DNA of 64,000 nucleotides from Ophiobolus disseminans. Lineage: Eukaryota > Ascomycota > Dothideomycetes > Pleosporales > Phaeosphaeriaceae. Below, piece by piece: positions 1-12,016 of this stretch. Numbering within the stretch: the stretch's first letter is position 1; every line of letters starts with the position of its first letter. The DNA lies in NCBI GenBank assembly GCA_010093685.1, contig MU006243.1, forward strand, positions 132,360 through 196,359, given 5' to 3'. Position numbers and translations under genes: made by a program. The notes below the pieces were generated by a model. It worked only from the letters and a program-made list of their open reading frames with translations. It ran no database searches and was not told the origin of the DNA.

Positions 1-3000
1 GATTCGGAGAGCATTACACTGTTTGCGGATCTTTCGACTGATGTCGGCGCCAATCGTAGCCATCGGAGCTTCTTCGAGGTAGTAGCGTGTGATGGGTAAG
101 CGAGAGGTTACTTTTGAGATTGGGAATAAAGGTATCGCATCTGGTATTCTTCCCAGTGCTTGTCGCCAATACTCCAACTCAGACGATCTACCCCCAGCGC
201 GCATCTCTTGGTTTTGTTTGCGAATAACGTCCGTGAAGTGCGTCGTGACCGGCTGCAAGCGTTGGCCTTGGTATAGTGCATTGAGCTCGTCGAGTAGTAT
301 GTTGAAGCTGAAACCGTCGATACTGATGTGGTGAAAGGCAAGCACAAGCCAATGAGAAATTGAGCTCATGCTGAGTAGTAAAATGCGTATCGTCTGACCA
401 CTACTGATGTCAAAGACATCTTCACCGACTTCTTTGCAGACCGCCTTGGCATGGTCCGCACCCGTGACCTTGACAGTCTCAAGGCGAAGAAGCGATGTCT
501 CTAGTACGCCTTGAGTAGGCTCGTTAGCGTTATCTGGGTCGATGAAAAAAGCTGTCCGTAGTGCTTCATGCCGCTGACCTAGCTCTTGCACAGCGCGAGA
601 CAGGTCCGGAACTCTCATGTTCCCCTTCAGTGGAAGTCGAAACTGCATGTTAAGAATAGTAGGATCATCCAAATGCTTCACCATGAAGTAGAACTGGAGC
701 GGGCCATAACCCATGTTGACCTTGCTGAGGTAGCTGAGTTTTGGTGTTGCAACTGATTCATCCTCACTACCAGCATCGCAGCTCTTCGGATCAATGGAAG
801 GAACTGTCACGCTAGATGATTCAGAAGTTCCTTGGCTAGAGTCTGAGTTTTCAGTGGACGTCGGGACCGTGTCGATATCAGAGACGCTAGGTCCTGCCGC
901 CGTGACGGCGTCACCCTCGTGGGCCTTGGGGATATCCTTTGCAGAAGCAACGGTGTCGGCACCTGGAGTATTGAAATTTTCAACAGCAGGAGACTGGTTT
1001 GTGATCGGCGCAGCTTCGGGAGCTTCACTTGCCACGGGAGTGTTCTTCTCTGCCACGTTAGGTATCAAAGTGGGACTCATACGCTCGACAGTGTCCTCAA
1101 CCATCTGAGCAACGGTTGCACCACCAAGAAGCTTGAGAACAGGCATGTCAAGATCGAGCTCCTTCGTAAACCAGACCCGCAAATCTACGGCGACCAGACT
1201 ATCGATGCCAAGATCGACAAGGCTTGTGTCTGGTGAGATAATGCCGTCCTCTGGAGACAAGCCTAGTTGTTTGTACAATTTCGCGATTAGCCCCTCTGTG
1301 AAAGTTGTTAGTGGCAAAGCATGTTAGCTTGGAAAGCACGTACTTGTCATCACTTCGGTAGCACCTTGCAGGGTAGTCTGCTCTTTCAGCTGTGCGCGAA
1401 CGGACACTGATTTACTTTGACCCTCTTCAATACCAGCACGCTTGGAGACCTTGTAATATGCGAGTCTAGGCATGTCGAGCCAGCCAGGAGGGTTGTCTTC
1501 TTGCTCTGGGTCGATGGGCCGGAGAGCAGATGCAACTTCATAGCACCTCCCAGATTGTGGCGGACCAGCAAGAACAGCTTCAGCAAAGAATTGGTGAAAG
1601 TCGTACTCGGAGATATTAGCATAACCCAGCTTTCCAAGGCGCTCAATGATATTACGATTAGTACGGTTGATGTAGCCGATGCCGAACACACCTAATAGAA
1701 ACACCGTCAGTGTAAGCCCATAATGGCTGCAACAGGGGGGGGGGCGGTGCACCGCCGCTTACCGGCCAAATGCATGACACTTCCGACAAGTCCACGTTTC
1801 CTTCTGCCTTCGACAACGCTTGTCATGAAGGCGTTCGCAGCCGCATAGCTAGTTTGACCAAAGTTTCCGGTAACGTATGCTAGGGATGAGAATGTGATAA
1901 AGAAGTCAAGGTCAGGTTTGTCGAACAGCTGATTCAGAAAGATTGTACCAGTAACCTTGGGTCGCAGAGTTCCTTCAAAATCTGCGTGCGACATTACGTT
2001 GAAGAGTCCGTCGTTAAGGACCATGGCGCCATTAGCGACACCAGTGATTGGCGGTAGAGTTTCTCGGACCTGTTGAACAGCCTCAAATGTCGACTTCTTG
2101 TCGGTCACGTCCATGGCAATCGTTTTGACAAGCGCCCCGTATGATGCCATGTAGTCAATCCACGTCTGCGCGACATTGGGTTTGCGACTCGTTACAACAA
2201 TATACCTAGCGCCGCGCTTGACCATCCAATGGCAGAGTGACTGGCCCAATTCTCCAGTCAGACCTACCAGAAGGTAGGTTCTGTCGCTCTTGAAAGTGAC
2301 CTCGTCTTCGACCGGAGACATCCTCACCATAGCTCTTTCCAAGCCTCTCCAGTTCATGACTTGGAACATGTTCTTGCTAACCGATGCACCAATTGCTGTT
2401 TCGAGAGATAGTTCATCCAGCTTACCATCCTGAGGCGACAACTTGTAGTGGTATGCGAGCGATTTGCCCAGAATCTGTGCCAACGAGGACGCAGTGTCTG
2501 ACTCAACTGTAGTGAAATTGTCGGAGAAAGAGTCAAGTGCAATCCTTCTGCAGGAAGGAGACAATTGGCGCGCGATGCGGGAACCTAGATCACTGCGTCC
2601 TGTCAAACTCGTAATGTCGACAAAACCAGTGATGTTGGAAGGCAGTGATCGGGCGAAGCTGTGATCAGGTTGCAAAGGATGAAGATACGTAAACGCAAGA
2701 CCAGACTTGGTCTTCTCGCGGTCGCTGGTAGTAAATGAAATTCCTATTGCTGTGTCGCGTGCTTCTGTGCTGAGAATCTGGGCAAGTAAGAGGGAAGGCT
2801 CGTGTACTAGGAAGTTGCATGGAGATGGAGCGCGTCTGATGATGTATATGCTGAGACATACTTCCAAAGTTGTCTTGATGAGCTGGTTCGGATGGAGTAT
2901 AGGCGTATGGGCTAACACAAGATGGGACTTCTTGATTGTCAGCTTTGAAGCGTTGTTGTCCGAGAAGGCCAGGACTTGCTGCCCAGAGCCTTCCAGCTCG

Positions 3001-6000
3001 CCAAGGACGATGAAGAATCGGCCGACGTCTTCAATCTCGATAGCTTTTGTGGAAACACGGGACGACAAGACGTCTAGCGATGGACTGGGATGCTTCTGTG
3101 CCAAGGCGCATCGTTCGAGATCGTGAGTGCCATTGTTGGTCGTGAGAGTAACAACAACATCTTCGAGATCCACACTCTCACGTATAGTGCGCCGCCAACT
3201 GTTGTACTGTTTGTTGCGTCTGGCACTTGGGATATACCGGGGAATGTAAACGTTGCTTTTGATGTATCGAATCTCTCGCTCCAGCATCCAGACAGGGCGG
3301 TATGGCTCAACAAAACCTCTCCAGTTATCGGCGACGACCATACGTAACAAGCTCTCGGCAATGTAGTTGGTATCGATAGTATCTTGAGCATCGAAGTCGA
3401 GAATCTGGAACTGCATCTCTGGCTGTTCACCCACCAAGCAGCGAGATACACCGGTGATCATGTTTGAATAGGGTTGCTCGCCAGCACTTCCTTGGACTAC
3501 CCATACAACATTGCGGGACCGCTCTGTGAGCAGCTGCAACGCTTTGAAACGCTCTGGTGTGAATGGCTCAAATGCTGGGCCGTCAAGCTCTAGAAGACTC
3601 AAGACGACTTGCTTTGGATTGAAGTGTTCTTCTGTCAGCGACTCAAGAGTCTCCACTGTAATCGTCGCCTTCACAAAGGACTTGAGCTTCGAAGTGATGT
3701 GGGAAATGAGCTGATAACTGCGGAAGCTGGCACCACCGAGGATCAATAAGTTATCCACGTTAATTGTTCCCGTGGCTTCCAGGGGCTTTCTGATGATGTT
3801 CATTTGGCTGTCCACCGCTTGTGTGAGCATAACGGAGAAGGGTGCCATGAAGACGTCGTGCTTGGGCGTAACGCTGTCGAGACCCGAGAAACCGGTTCTC
3901 TTGAAGATAGTTCCCCAGCTTTCTGCGGAGACTAGGGGATGATGCTGGCGACCATCAGCCTCGCCGACCCACCAGCCGGGCAAGCACCCAAAGAAGAATG
4001 TTGGTCGCAATGGCTGGGTGTCGGTGACCTCAAGCATGACGAGATATCCTCCAGGTTTTAGAAGCTTACGCGCGTTCGCCAATGTCTGCTCCAGGTTCGG
4101 AGTTGCATGCAGTACATTGGAAGCGATTACCAGATCGTATGCCTTCTCTGGAAGATTTTGCTTCGATGGCTCCTTGGTGGCATCGAAAATCCTATACACC
4201 ATTTTGGAGGCGTGTTCAGGAAAGGCGGTCTGGGCTTGAGGGAAGAAGCCAGCGGAGATGTCAGTGTAAGTGTAGGAAGAGTACTGGTCGTGTATGGCTC
4301 TGAGAATGGCTTCAGTTGTGCTGCCGGTACCAGCGCCTACCAATTGATTAGCTTTGGTAGACCTATAAAGAGGAAGCACAAAGTTACCTATCTCAAAAAT
4401 GTCCAGTCGCGGGAACCGGTGAGCCAATTGCTGAACCAGAGAACCCAGATACTCATTGTATTCCGCAAAGGCGTAGGTGTTACGGTAGATATGCTCTAAG
4501 AGAGAGCCATTTCTGACAAGTTCAAGAAGTGAAAACTCGCCGCGGACGAATGCGACCAAGTTTTTGCCTATGTGAGTCAGGTTTTCGAAATCTTCGTACT
4601 TGCGCGTCAGTCTAGACAATGTTAGTCATCGTGAGAAGCGTATTGCAGAACTTAACCTACTCGTCGAGTGGCTTTGCGAGCATCTCCCATGTGTCGTGCA
4701 TCCACTCTTGCTTGATGATCGGATGCTCGCCTCTTGATACCACCGAAACAACGTCGGTAGCCCAGTCAAGCATCTTCCGTGGATGCCATTCACATTTCTC
4801 ACGTTCTTCAGGGGTGATGGTGTCCTGGAGTTGCTTGAGATAGAAGAAGCATGCACGCTCGACGTAGAAAGCATGTTTCCACTCTTCCTCGGTCAGTGTC
4901 CATTTATCCACCCCACGGGCAGCGTCAGGTTGCTCGAGACCCCATGTGGTGTCCGAGAACATATCCTTATCGTCCCGCGCCGTGACTGGTCCAAGCGGCG
5001 AAACTTGAAGGCCTTCGACTTGGACACACTTGTAGATTCCAGAGGAGTCGAAGAGGTCGACATCCCCTGCAACACCATCTAAGAGCGAGACAGAAACGTT
5101 GGCATCGAAGTGCAGGTCGCACCCAAGACCTGCTTTACCTTGACAAGCAAGAGGGTTGATCGATATCCGTTTGATCTTCGTGGGTACGAGTACCGTCCAG
5201 AGTCGTCCGTCACCTGGTGCTCCCATGGCGCCTGTCAAATGTCAATGTCAGGAAGGAAACCTCGCGGCAATCATTCTCCTGCTTACCAAAGATTGTTTGA
5301 AACGCAACATCGAGCGGGCCCGGGTGGAATAGCATATCCGTGCCGTAGTCATCTTCACTCTCGATGTGTATGACGCCCGTTGCGGAGTCTGTTGTCCGTT
5401 TGAGGCTAGTAACAGATCTAAACATGCCCGTATAATTATAGCCAAGATCCCAGAGTGTCGAGTAGAAATATTCGATGTCGACTTTGCTCATGGGAAGTCT
5501 ATTTGAGACCCTATCTGGGAGAGCACCATTGGATGGACGTCCAAGATGCAACTTTATTCGAGATCGGGACGCTGCGACGAGGCCGACTTCCTTCGATAAG
5601 CATATGTCGCACGCAAAGTCCGCAGAGAGAGATAGCCCATCCGAGCGGATGTTCGTAAGACTGCACTGTGTCTCAACGCTGCCGTTCTCGTCCTGGAATG
5701 TCATTGCACGCATGATCTCAATGTCGATCAATTCGATAAGGACAATCTCCTCAGCTTGCACCATAGCTCGACCGGCTTCCAAGGCCATCACGGAGAAGCC
5801 AGCTCCAGGGAAGATGAGTTGAGATTGGACCTGATGACCCTTCGCCCATGGTAGCTCACTAGGCTTGATGAAATTGCGCCATCGGTAGATTCCATCAGGA
5901 CTGTCGACCCGAACGCCTAAGAGTTCATGGTGTGAGTTCGGTCGTAGACGTAGCGCCGTCGACTGCCGTGCCTCCATCCAAAACTTCCGGTCATGATCCC

Positions 6001-9000
6001 ACGAATAATTCGGAGCAGTCTTTTGAAACTGCGGGTGGTCGTTGGACGACGAGGCACAGATGGCATCGACCTTCCGGAAATTGACGATAGGCGTGGAAAT
6101 GTTGGCCCAGACGGACCCAACCGCATCTGAGAAGCATTCGAGATCATTACTGTCGCGACTCAACAAGCCTGTGTAAGGGACAGTCCGGCTCAACTTTTCT
6201 TCAATAGTGAGACTTGCCGGGCCTTTCAGTGCAGGGTGGGGGCCAACTTCCATAACAAGGCCGAGGTTGCTCATCTGAGACACAGCCTTCTCCAAAGCGT
6301 GTGAAAAAAGCACCGGCTGAACGAGATTGTCTCTCCAATAGATACCGGCAAGTGCTGCAGAGGTTGAAGAGCCTATCTCTTCGCCGCCAAGGACGGAGGA
6401 GAACCAACGACACCGCAAGTCAGGCGTCCCTACCTCAATATTGCAGGTGGCCATGGCCTCGAGATACGGTTCGGCACAGGGTAACATGTGATAAGAGTGA
6501 TATGCAGTGTCGACCTTCAAAGCCCGCGCAAACTTCTTTTCGTCTCCGAAGATGAACTCGGCCTCTTTGACAGCGTCGACGTCTCCAGACAACGTGACGC
6601 TGGCAGAGGAATTGCTGGCAGCGACTTGGAGCCGGCCCTCAAAATGTTCGAGATCACACAACTCTCGAGCATCTTCCATAGACGTAGCAACGGCCAGCAT
6701 AGAACCCGAGACGTTGTCTCGTCCGGAGGCAAGTTTTCCATACTTACCGCGGTAGTATGCGATTCGAATCGCATCCCTCGCGGTGAGGTAGCCAGCAGCA
6801 TGAGCTGCACCAATCTCTCCACTGCTGTGACCTACAACTGCATCAAATGCGACACCAATGCTGCGCAAGACCTGGACCAACATCACCTGGACGGCTGTGC
6901 AAAGCACTTGGCTGAACTCTCCTTGCATGACTTTCGATTCCTCGGCACTTTTCGCAAGCTCATCCAAGAGCAACCATGTTGGGCGATCCACGAGCGGTAA
7001 CTCTGCGAGCGATTGTTGCATGATAGTGAAGGATTCGCGTGCGACGCTCGAGACTTCCAGCAGGCCTAGGCCCATCTAAAGGTAGATGTACGAAGTCAAT
7101 GTATGTCTCAAATGCGATTCAGACATGGACGTTACCTACAGTCGGCCATTGCGCTCCCTGTCCAGTGAAGACACCAAGAATGTTCGGACTTTTGTTTGAA
7201 GGACGCGCTCCAAGGGCTTCACCATCGCTTGTCTTAGCTTGTAGCTTTGCCTGTACCTTACGTCGGAGAGTATCGACATCACTGCCAGAAACAATGGTTC
7301 TCAGCGAGAAAGAGGACCGTTCTGACATAGTCCAAGCTAGATCGCGCAGCTCGATGTCTTGTGTCGTATCAAGATGGCGGAGGAATGTCGTGAGCTGAGC
7401 CGAAAGAACTTTCTCTGAATAGCCGGAGAACATGAACGGCACCGCCGTCAAGTGACAGCGCTCAAGTTCATGTTCTCGCTCAAGAGGCGAGTCGTAGCTC
7501 TCAACGATAGCGTGGGCATTTGTGCCGCCGAAGCCTTAGACAGTGTCAGTGGGGCGCTGTGCCGGCGCGGATTTGGGACCATATTACCAAAACTATTGAC
7601 ACTGGCGCGACGAGGCACACCCGGAGGCAGCTGGGGCCAGGCCTTCGGCTCCGTGAGTACTTGTAATCTGCCATAGTAAGGTTCGATATCAGCGTTCAGA
7701 ACGTCAAAAAGCATATTTGGTGGAAGGATCTTGTTCTGAACGGCAAGCGAGGCTTTAAGTAGCCCAGCAAGGCCTGCTGTGCCTTCAGTGTGGCCGATGA
7801 TGGTCTTAATGGAACCGACATAAAGTGTCTCGACTTCCGATGGAATTGATTCATCAAAAAAAGCACTGTGAATAGCGCGGGCTTCTTGCTGTATAACATG
7901 TCAGTTTAGCAGTATAGAACAACGGTTTTCTTGTGACAAGCTGTCGACTTACGGGATCACCGGCCTTTGTTCCGGTACCTATATCATTTTAGCGATAGGA
8001 GTGGTGACAAAAGTCCGACCAGGACTTACCATGAGCTTCAAAAAACGAAGGTCGATCCGACTGGTTTTTCAGATCGAGGCCAGCTCGGTCATACGTGGAG
8101 CGAATCAGTTCTGCTTGAGCAGTACTGCTAGGCATGGTTATTCCGGGCGTTCGCCCGTCCTGATTGACACCAGTCTCTCTGATGATAGCTTCGATTGAGT
8201 CGCCGTCCGCAATAGCCTGGCTCAAGGTCTTCAGGACTACGGCTGCGACGCCCTCGCCACGTGCATAGCCATCAGCGTTGGCAGACCACATGCGAGATCT
8301 GCCTGTTGGTGACAGCATGTTGACGTTGCTCTCGGCGATATAGTTTGCTGTACCAGTCAGCTTCCTCACGCGCGATTTCGCCATCAGCTCACTTACTTGG
8401 GGTAAATATTAAATTTGTACCCGCTGCAACGGCGACCTTTGACTGGCCACTTCGAAGCACTTGCACAGCTTGGTGCACAGCCACAAGTGAAGAAGAACAT
8501 GCCGTATCAATAGTCATGGAAGGGCCCGTCCAGTTGAAGAAGTAGGAAACACGATTGGACAGAATGCTGAGGGCGCTGCCCGTTGCAGCATACTTGGGCA
8601 CTGATTCAAGATCGGCATACGTGATGTGGGCGTAATCATTGCACATGACTCCGACGTACACAGCGGTGGGGGAACCAGAGAGGGCCTCGATATTCAAGCC
8701 GGCGTTTTCGATACCTTCGTAGATGACCTCCATGAGGAATCGCTGCTGGGGATCAATGGAATCGGCCTCGCTAGCTGGTATATTGAAAAATTGCGCATCG
8801 AATTCGCGGGTGTCTTCGTTGAGTTGGTACGAATGCCGGACGTTGCTGGAACCATGATGATAACCATCCTTGTGGTAGAAGCCGTCTACACTAAATCTGT
8901 CGATCTCTCGCAAGACGTCCCGTGGTTCTTTGAGAAGCTCCCAGAGCTTAGAGGGCGAAGAAGCTTCGCCGGGAAATCGGCAGCCACTACCGACGATAGC

Positions 9001-9015
9001 AATCGGTTCTGGCAT
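1..9015 (-). CDS. Hybrid highly reducing PKS-NRPS, truncated by the window edge in the C domain
   Basis: Iterative megasynthase that builds a reduced, C-methylated polyketide and condenses it with an amino acid. Order read from the start at 9015 (MPEPIAIVGSGCRFPG): KS with DTACSSS (Cys codon near 8497), EAHG and GHTEG; AT with GHSSGE near 6812-6830; DH from about 5930; methyltransferase with GAGTGSTTEAI near 4306-4338; a pseudo-KR/ER region (about 3700-2400) without a GGVG nucleotide motif, so ER0; KR (about 2300-1500) with TSYAAANAF; ACP with GIDSL (Ser codon 1198-1200); a Ser/Thr/Pro-rich linker; and a condensation domain with HHISIDG at 313-333. The A, T and release domains must lie beyond base 1. 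Several short introns were placed (8396-8348, 8029-7979, 7952-7889 and others). The DH motif is HxxxSxxxxP, with Ser for the usual Gly. The architecture matches tenellin/equisetin-type synthases; amino acid and product cannot be told. Confidence 0.93.
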
Positions 9016-9340
9016 GATGGTGGCGCTTATGTTACAATGTATGAGCAGATCCAGTGGCAAGTCGAACACTGAGTTTTGTAAAAGGAATCATGAGAGCGTG
9101 ACTGAAGCTTTGCCAAGCGTTCGTCTGTAACGTTGAGTGCGGACCTCGGGATGTTGGAGGTGACATGTAGACTTCCCCTTTAGGAAAGCAGCGATGAAGT
9201 TTCAACCTGCGAACAGCCCGCATCTCCCAAAGTAGGTGTTGACGGATACGGGTGTCATACTTACGGACGGTCAGACATGAAAGGTCATCCAGGTCAAAAC
9301 AGGTTCTGAATCTCAATCAGTGCCTTACTGACAATACGCA
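9016..9340. promoter_or_regulatory. Divergent promoter between the PKS-NRPS and the lipocalin-like gene
   Basis: The 325 bases separate two genes transcribed away from each other, so both promoters must lie here if the start codons are right. This arrangement would let one regulator control both genes. I see no clear TATA box and no match to a ToxE-type box in this stretch. Confidence 0.5.
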
Positions 9341-9958
9341 ATGGCATCGGAGGACACTACTACGACAAAAGAGTTGATGAACATTGGGATGGAAGTGATT
9401 GACCTGACGGGGCGCTGGTCGTTGGTGAGTGGACATGTGGTTCCCTTACCTCACCAAACTAACCGTGCGAAACAGAACAGGACCTTGTCCGACGATCCTT
9501 CGCCAGCACTTGAACTCCAGAATGTGTCCTGGTTCATTCGGAAAGCCATCTCAAACGCAAATGTTGCCATAGAAATCACACAAACGGTAGACCCAAGCAG
9601 CGGTGCCGTCTCGCTCACCTCGACGCAAGCAACGTTGGGCCGTACCGTCGCAGACACGCGTATTTTGAATTGGGATGAGGAGCTTGTGCAAACCCATCCG
9701 TTGTTCGGACAGACCAGGACAAGAAGCAGGCAAGCGATTGCCAGTTATGGTATCGATGACGAATACCTGGTAGAAGCTGCGACTGAAGGCGAGCGCGTCG
9801 TTGAGGCGTTGGTGGAGAGCGTCGACGGCACCTGGAAGAGCCATCAAGTGTGGCGCTTTGAGATAGTGGATGGCGCCCGTCGACAGACGCGCCGTGCAGT
9901 CGTGTCTAATCATGGCCAAACGTCTCATGTGAGGATGGTTTATGACAAAATAGCATAG
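9341..9958 (+). CDS. Small lipocalin-like fungal protein in the PKS-NRPS cluster
   Basis: Spliced product of 188 residues from exons 9341-9424 and 9476-9958. The intron 9425-9475 (GTGAGT...CAG) is 51 bases, a multiple of three without a stop, so an unspliced message would also be open. After splicing the N-terminal part reads LTGRWSLNRTLSDDPSP followed by SWFIRKAIS, which I recognise as a widespread small fungal family with a predicted lipocalin-like beta-barrel. There is no signal peptide. The gene is divergent from the PKS-NRPS over a short shared promoter, which suggests co-regulation. Larger lipocalin-fold proteins (CghA/Fsa2 type) catalyse ring closure in related pathways, but this protein is about half their size. 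A role in cyclisation or ligand handling is a guess. Confidence 0.75.
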   Translation: MASEDTTTTKELMNIGMEVIDLTGRWSLVSGHVVPLPHQTNRAKQNRTLSDDPSPALELQNVSWFIRKAISNANVAIEITQTVDPSSGAVSLTSTQATLGRTVADTRILNWDEELVQTHPLFGQTRTRSRQAIASYGIDDEYLVEAATEGERVVEALVESVDGTWKSHQVWRFEIVDGARRQTRRAVVSNHGQTSHVRMVYDKIA

Positions 9959-10059
9959 TGATGGGGTTTGGCTTGATTTTAGATATCAATGTGGCAATGT
10001 ACATGGGACAAAGCTGATGAGTGGAACTACCCGGATATCCGGTGCCAAGCCGGAATATC

Positions 10060-10550
10060 AAGGTCTGTGCCTCTCACGTGCTGCCCATCGCACTTCCAGC
10101 CCCACTTTAACCCCATGATAGCTGCTCGCACCACGTCCATGTGCTCCCTCCAAACTCGCTCGTCCCTTGTTTCGATCTCAGACTACGTTTGGAGTATTCT
10201 GATCACCACATACGCCGCCTCAGTGAGCTGTCCAATGTTGCTAGGTACCCGTGGACCAAGATTCACGGTCCTCCACTGAACGCCAAAAGCCCCCACCCCG
10301 GCCTCAGTGGCTTTTCACCGTCATCACCAAGCCAGCGCTCTGGGTGGAAATTTTCTGCATCTGCACTATAGATGTCGGATGGGCGGTGTATTTGCCACGC
10401 AGAGTAGTGCACTACTGTTCCGGAGTAATGAAGATGGGAGAGAGCCGACTCGACCTCCACCACGAGGGAGCGAGGTATGCCGCTAAAAGTTGGTTTCGCT
10501 ACCCTCAGCCCGTTCCAGGTCTTCGTCCGACGGCATGCTGATTACTATCA
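10060..10550 (-). pseudogene. Cytochrome P450 relic (C-terminal half)
   Basis: Reading the minus strand, fragments in different frames line up with the end of a fungal P450: RHTSLPRGGG, then after a frameshift TVVHYSAWQIHRPSDIYSAD, then ENFHPERWLGDDGEKPLRPG and WGLLAFSGGP, then after a stop and another shift GQLTEAAYVVIRILQT. The PERW motif and the region leading to the heme loop are clear. The loop itself is destroyed: the codon after GGP is TGA where CGA (Arg) is expected, and the codon of the heme-binding Cys is missing. No N-terminal half was found. The relic begins just downstream of the stop of the neighbouring gene. It differs from the intact P450 at 19384-21131 and cannot be functional. 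Confidence 0.75.
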
Positions 10551-10563
10551 GATAGAGGACTTT

Positions 10564-12016
10564 CTACACAGGGAAGGTGGTCAGTAAGGTTCGATAAGTC
10601 TCTGCACGAATATCAGAACGCACATCCTTGATCTTGCGGTTTCCGCCGCGGCTGCGTTTGATATATGTCGACCTGCTGTATGGTATAAAGCCATACGTCG
10701 CGAGGGACAATGGCGACAAGTTGGTCGCATCGGATGGGTCACCGTATTTCGATGCAAACCCTCGAGTAGGTGCTACTGCCAAAGGACTGGCAGGGTTTTT
10801 GAAAGCCTACGCAGTAAGCGTAAGTTTGTATTATGCAAGGTCGCATGTGGTGCAGCATAGACGTACATAGTCAGCTTGTGCGCGCCGATCGTAGTAGTCG
10901 GCAACAATTTTGCAAAACTTCGTAGATCCTTGAAGCTTCTTTTTCTGGTCGGCATTCCCATTCTCAGCAAGCCAGTCAAGCCCCGGGGATACCAGTGGAG
11001 CAGCGTTGGGGAAATCCACGGGCCCCGAAAGCCCATCGCTAGCACGAATTTTATTTGTGTATTTCTTCAACCCAGTCTTGGTCGTGGATACCAGATTGGC
11101 ATTCTGGACGAGATCCTCCTCAGTCAATGTGGTTTTGTGGGTGTTGTCGAACGACATGACTAGGCAATATAATCCTCGAGGACGGAAAAACCCTTCATTC
11201 AGCTGCTTGAGGAAATTGTTCGATCTGGGTTGGGCTGTCAGCATATAACACTACTTGGAATCCATCACAACACGGCATCACTGACTGAATTCTGCCCTTG
11301 AGCTCCATTGCTATCGCAGTAATAATCTGTACCGCGATGCCCACGCCGGCACCGGCTGCGTGTGCTGGAATAGCAAATCCTGCAACGCCTGCCAAGTTTA
11401 GAGCTGCCATCCATTTAGGGGCTCGGCTCGCACGGGTGAAAGTGACGAGCAGATCCATCCAGGTCTCTTGGTCGATACCACAGTTCATAAGGTCCGGAGC
11501 GTATGCCCTCACGAACCCACGAAGTCGATCTCCGGGACGACGTTGTGGAATGATGACTGGATGCGGCAATCTGCCGGTGATTGGGGGTCCACCTGAACTC
11601 AGTACCGGCAGAGGATGGCGCTTGAGGAATTCCTCGGCTTGGCGAGAAGGGTTCCGGATGATCTTCTGTTCGCCGTCAGCTGAGGCTCTGCGAAGGTCGT
11701 GCCCAACTTGGTCCAATTCCCATTGATCCTCGTCCGTCTCCGGATTTGGAGCTGCTTCCCACGAAGACATCAGCGGGGACAAGGCTATAGAATGGGTGAT
11801 CCACGTACGCGACGGCTCAGAACTCTGGACGGGGCTGACAACGACGCTCCCCTCCTGCTTCCTGTATGCTGCAATGGTTTCGGAAACCAGGCCGATGCCC
11901 CCTGCCAGGGCGCCGTTAAGCTGCTCCAAGACAATAACCATTTTGAGTTGTGTGTCCAAGCCCAACGCTGGATGTCCCAGGCACAGCGAGGACGAGGATG
12001 GGAGTGCAACGGACAA
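10564..12016 (-). CDS. Conserved fungal protein of unknown function
   Basis: Three exons (12016-11286, 11224-10867, 10806-10564) give 443 residues; both introns have GT-AG ends and the joined frame is open. Recognisable blocks are RRPGDRLRGFVRAYAPDL, GIDQETWMDLLVTFTRAS, FFRPRGLYCLVMSF and, in the third exon, NPASPLAV and a C-terminal RSDIRAETYRTLL. These recur in a family of uncharacterised filamentous-fungal proteins I recognise but cannot name by function. A hydrophobic, glycine/alanine-rich stretch (MAALNLAGVAGFAIPAHAAG) lies in the middle. An alternative start at 11941 (MVIVLEQLNG) is possible and perhaps more natural. The gene sits between the PKS-NRPS side and the regulator, but such proteins also occur outside clusters, so a role in the pathway is not shown. 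Confidence 0.75.

Noticed and set aside
8903..8912. ATCTCTCGCA, a match to the ToxE target box as I remember it (ATCTCNCGNA)
   Set aside because: It lies inside the KS coding region, not in a promoter, and a single degenerate 10-base match is expected by chance.
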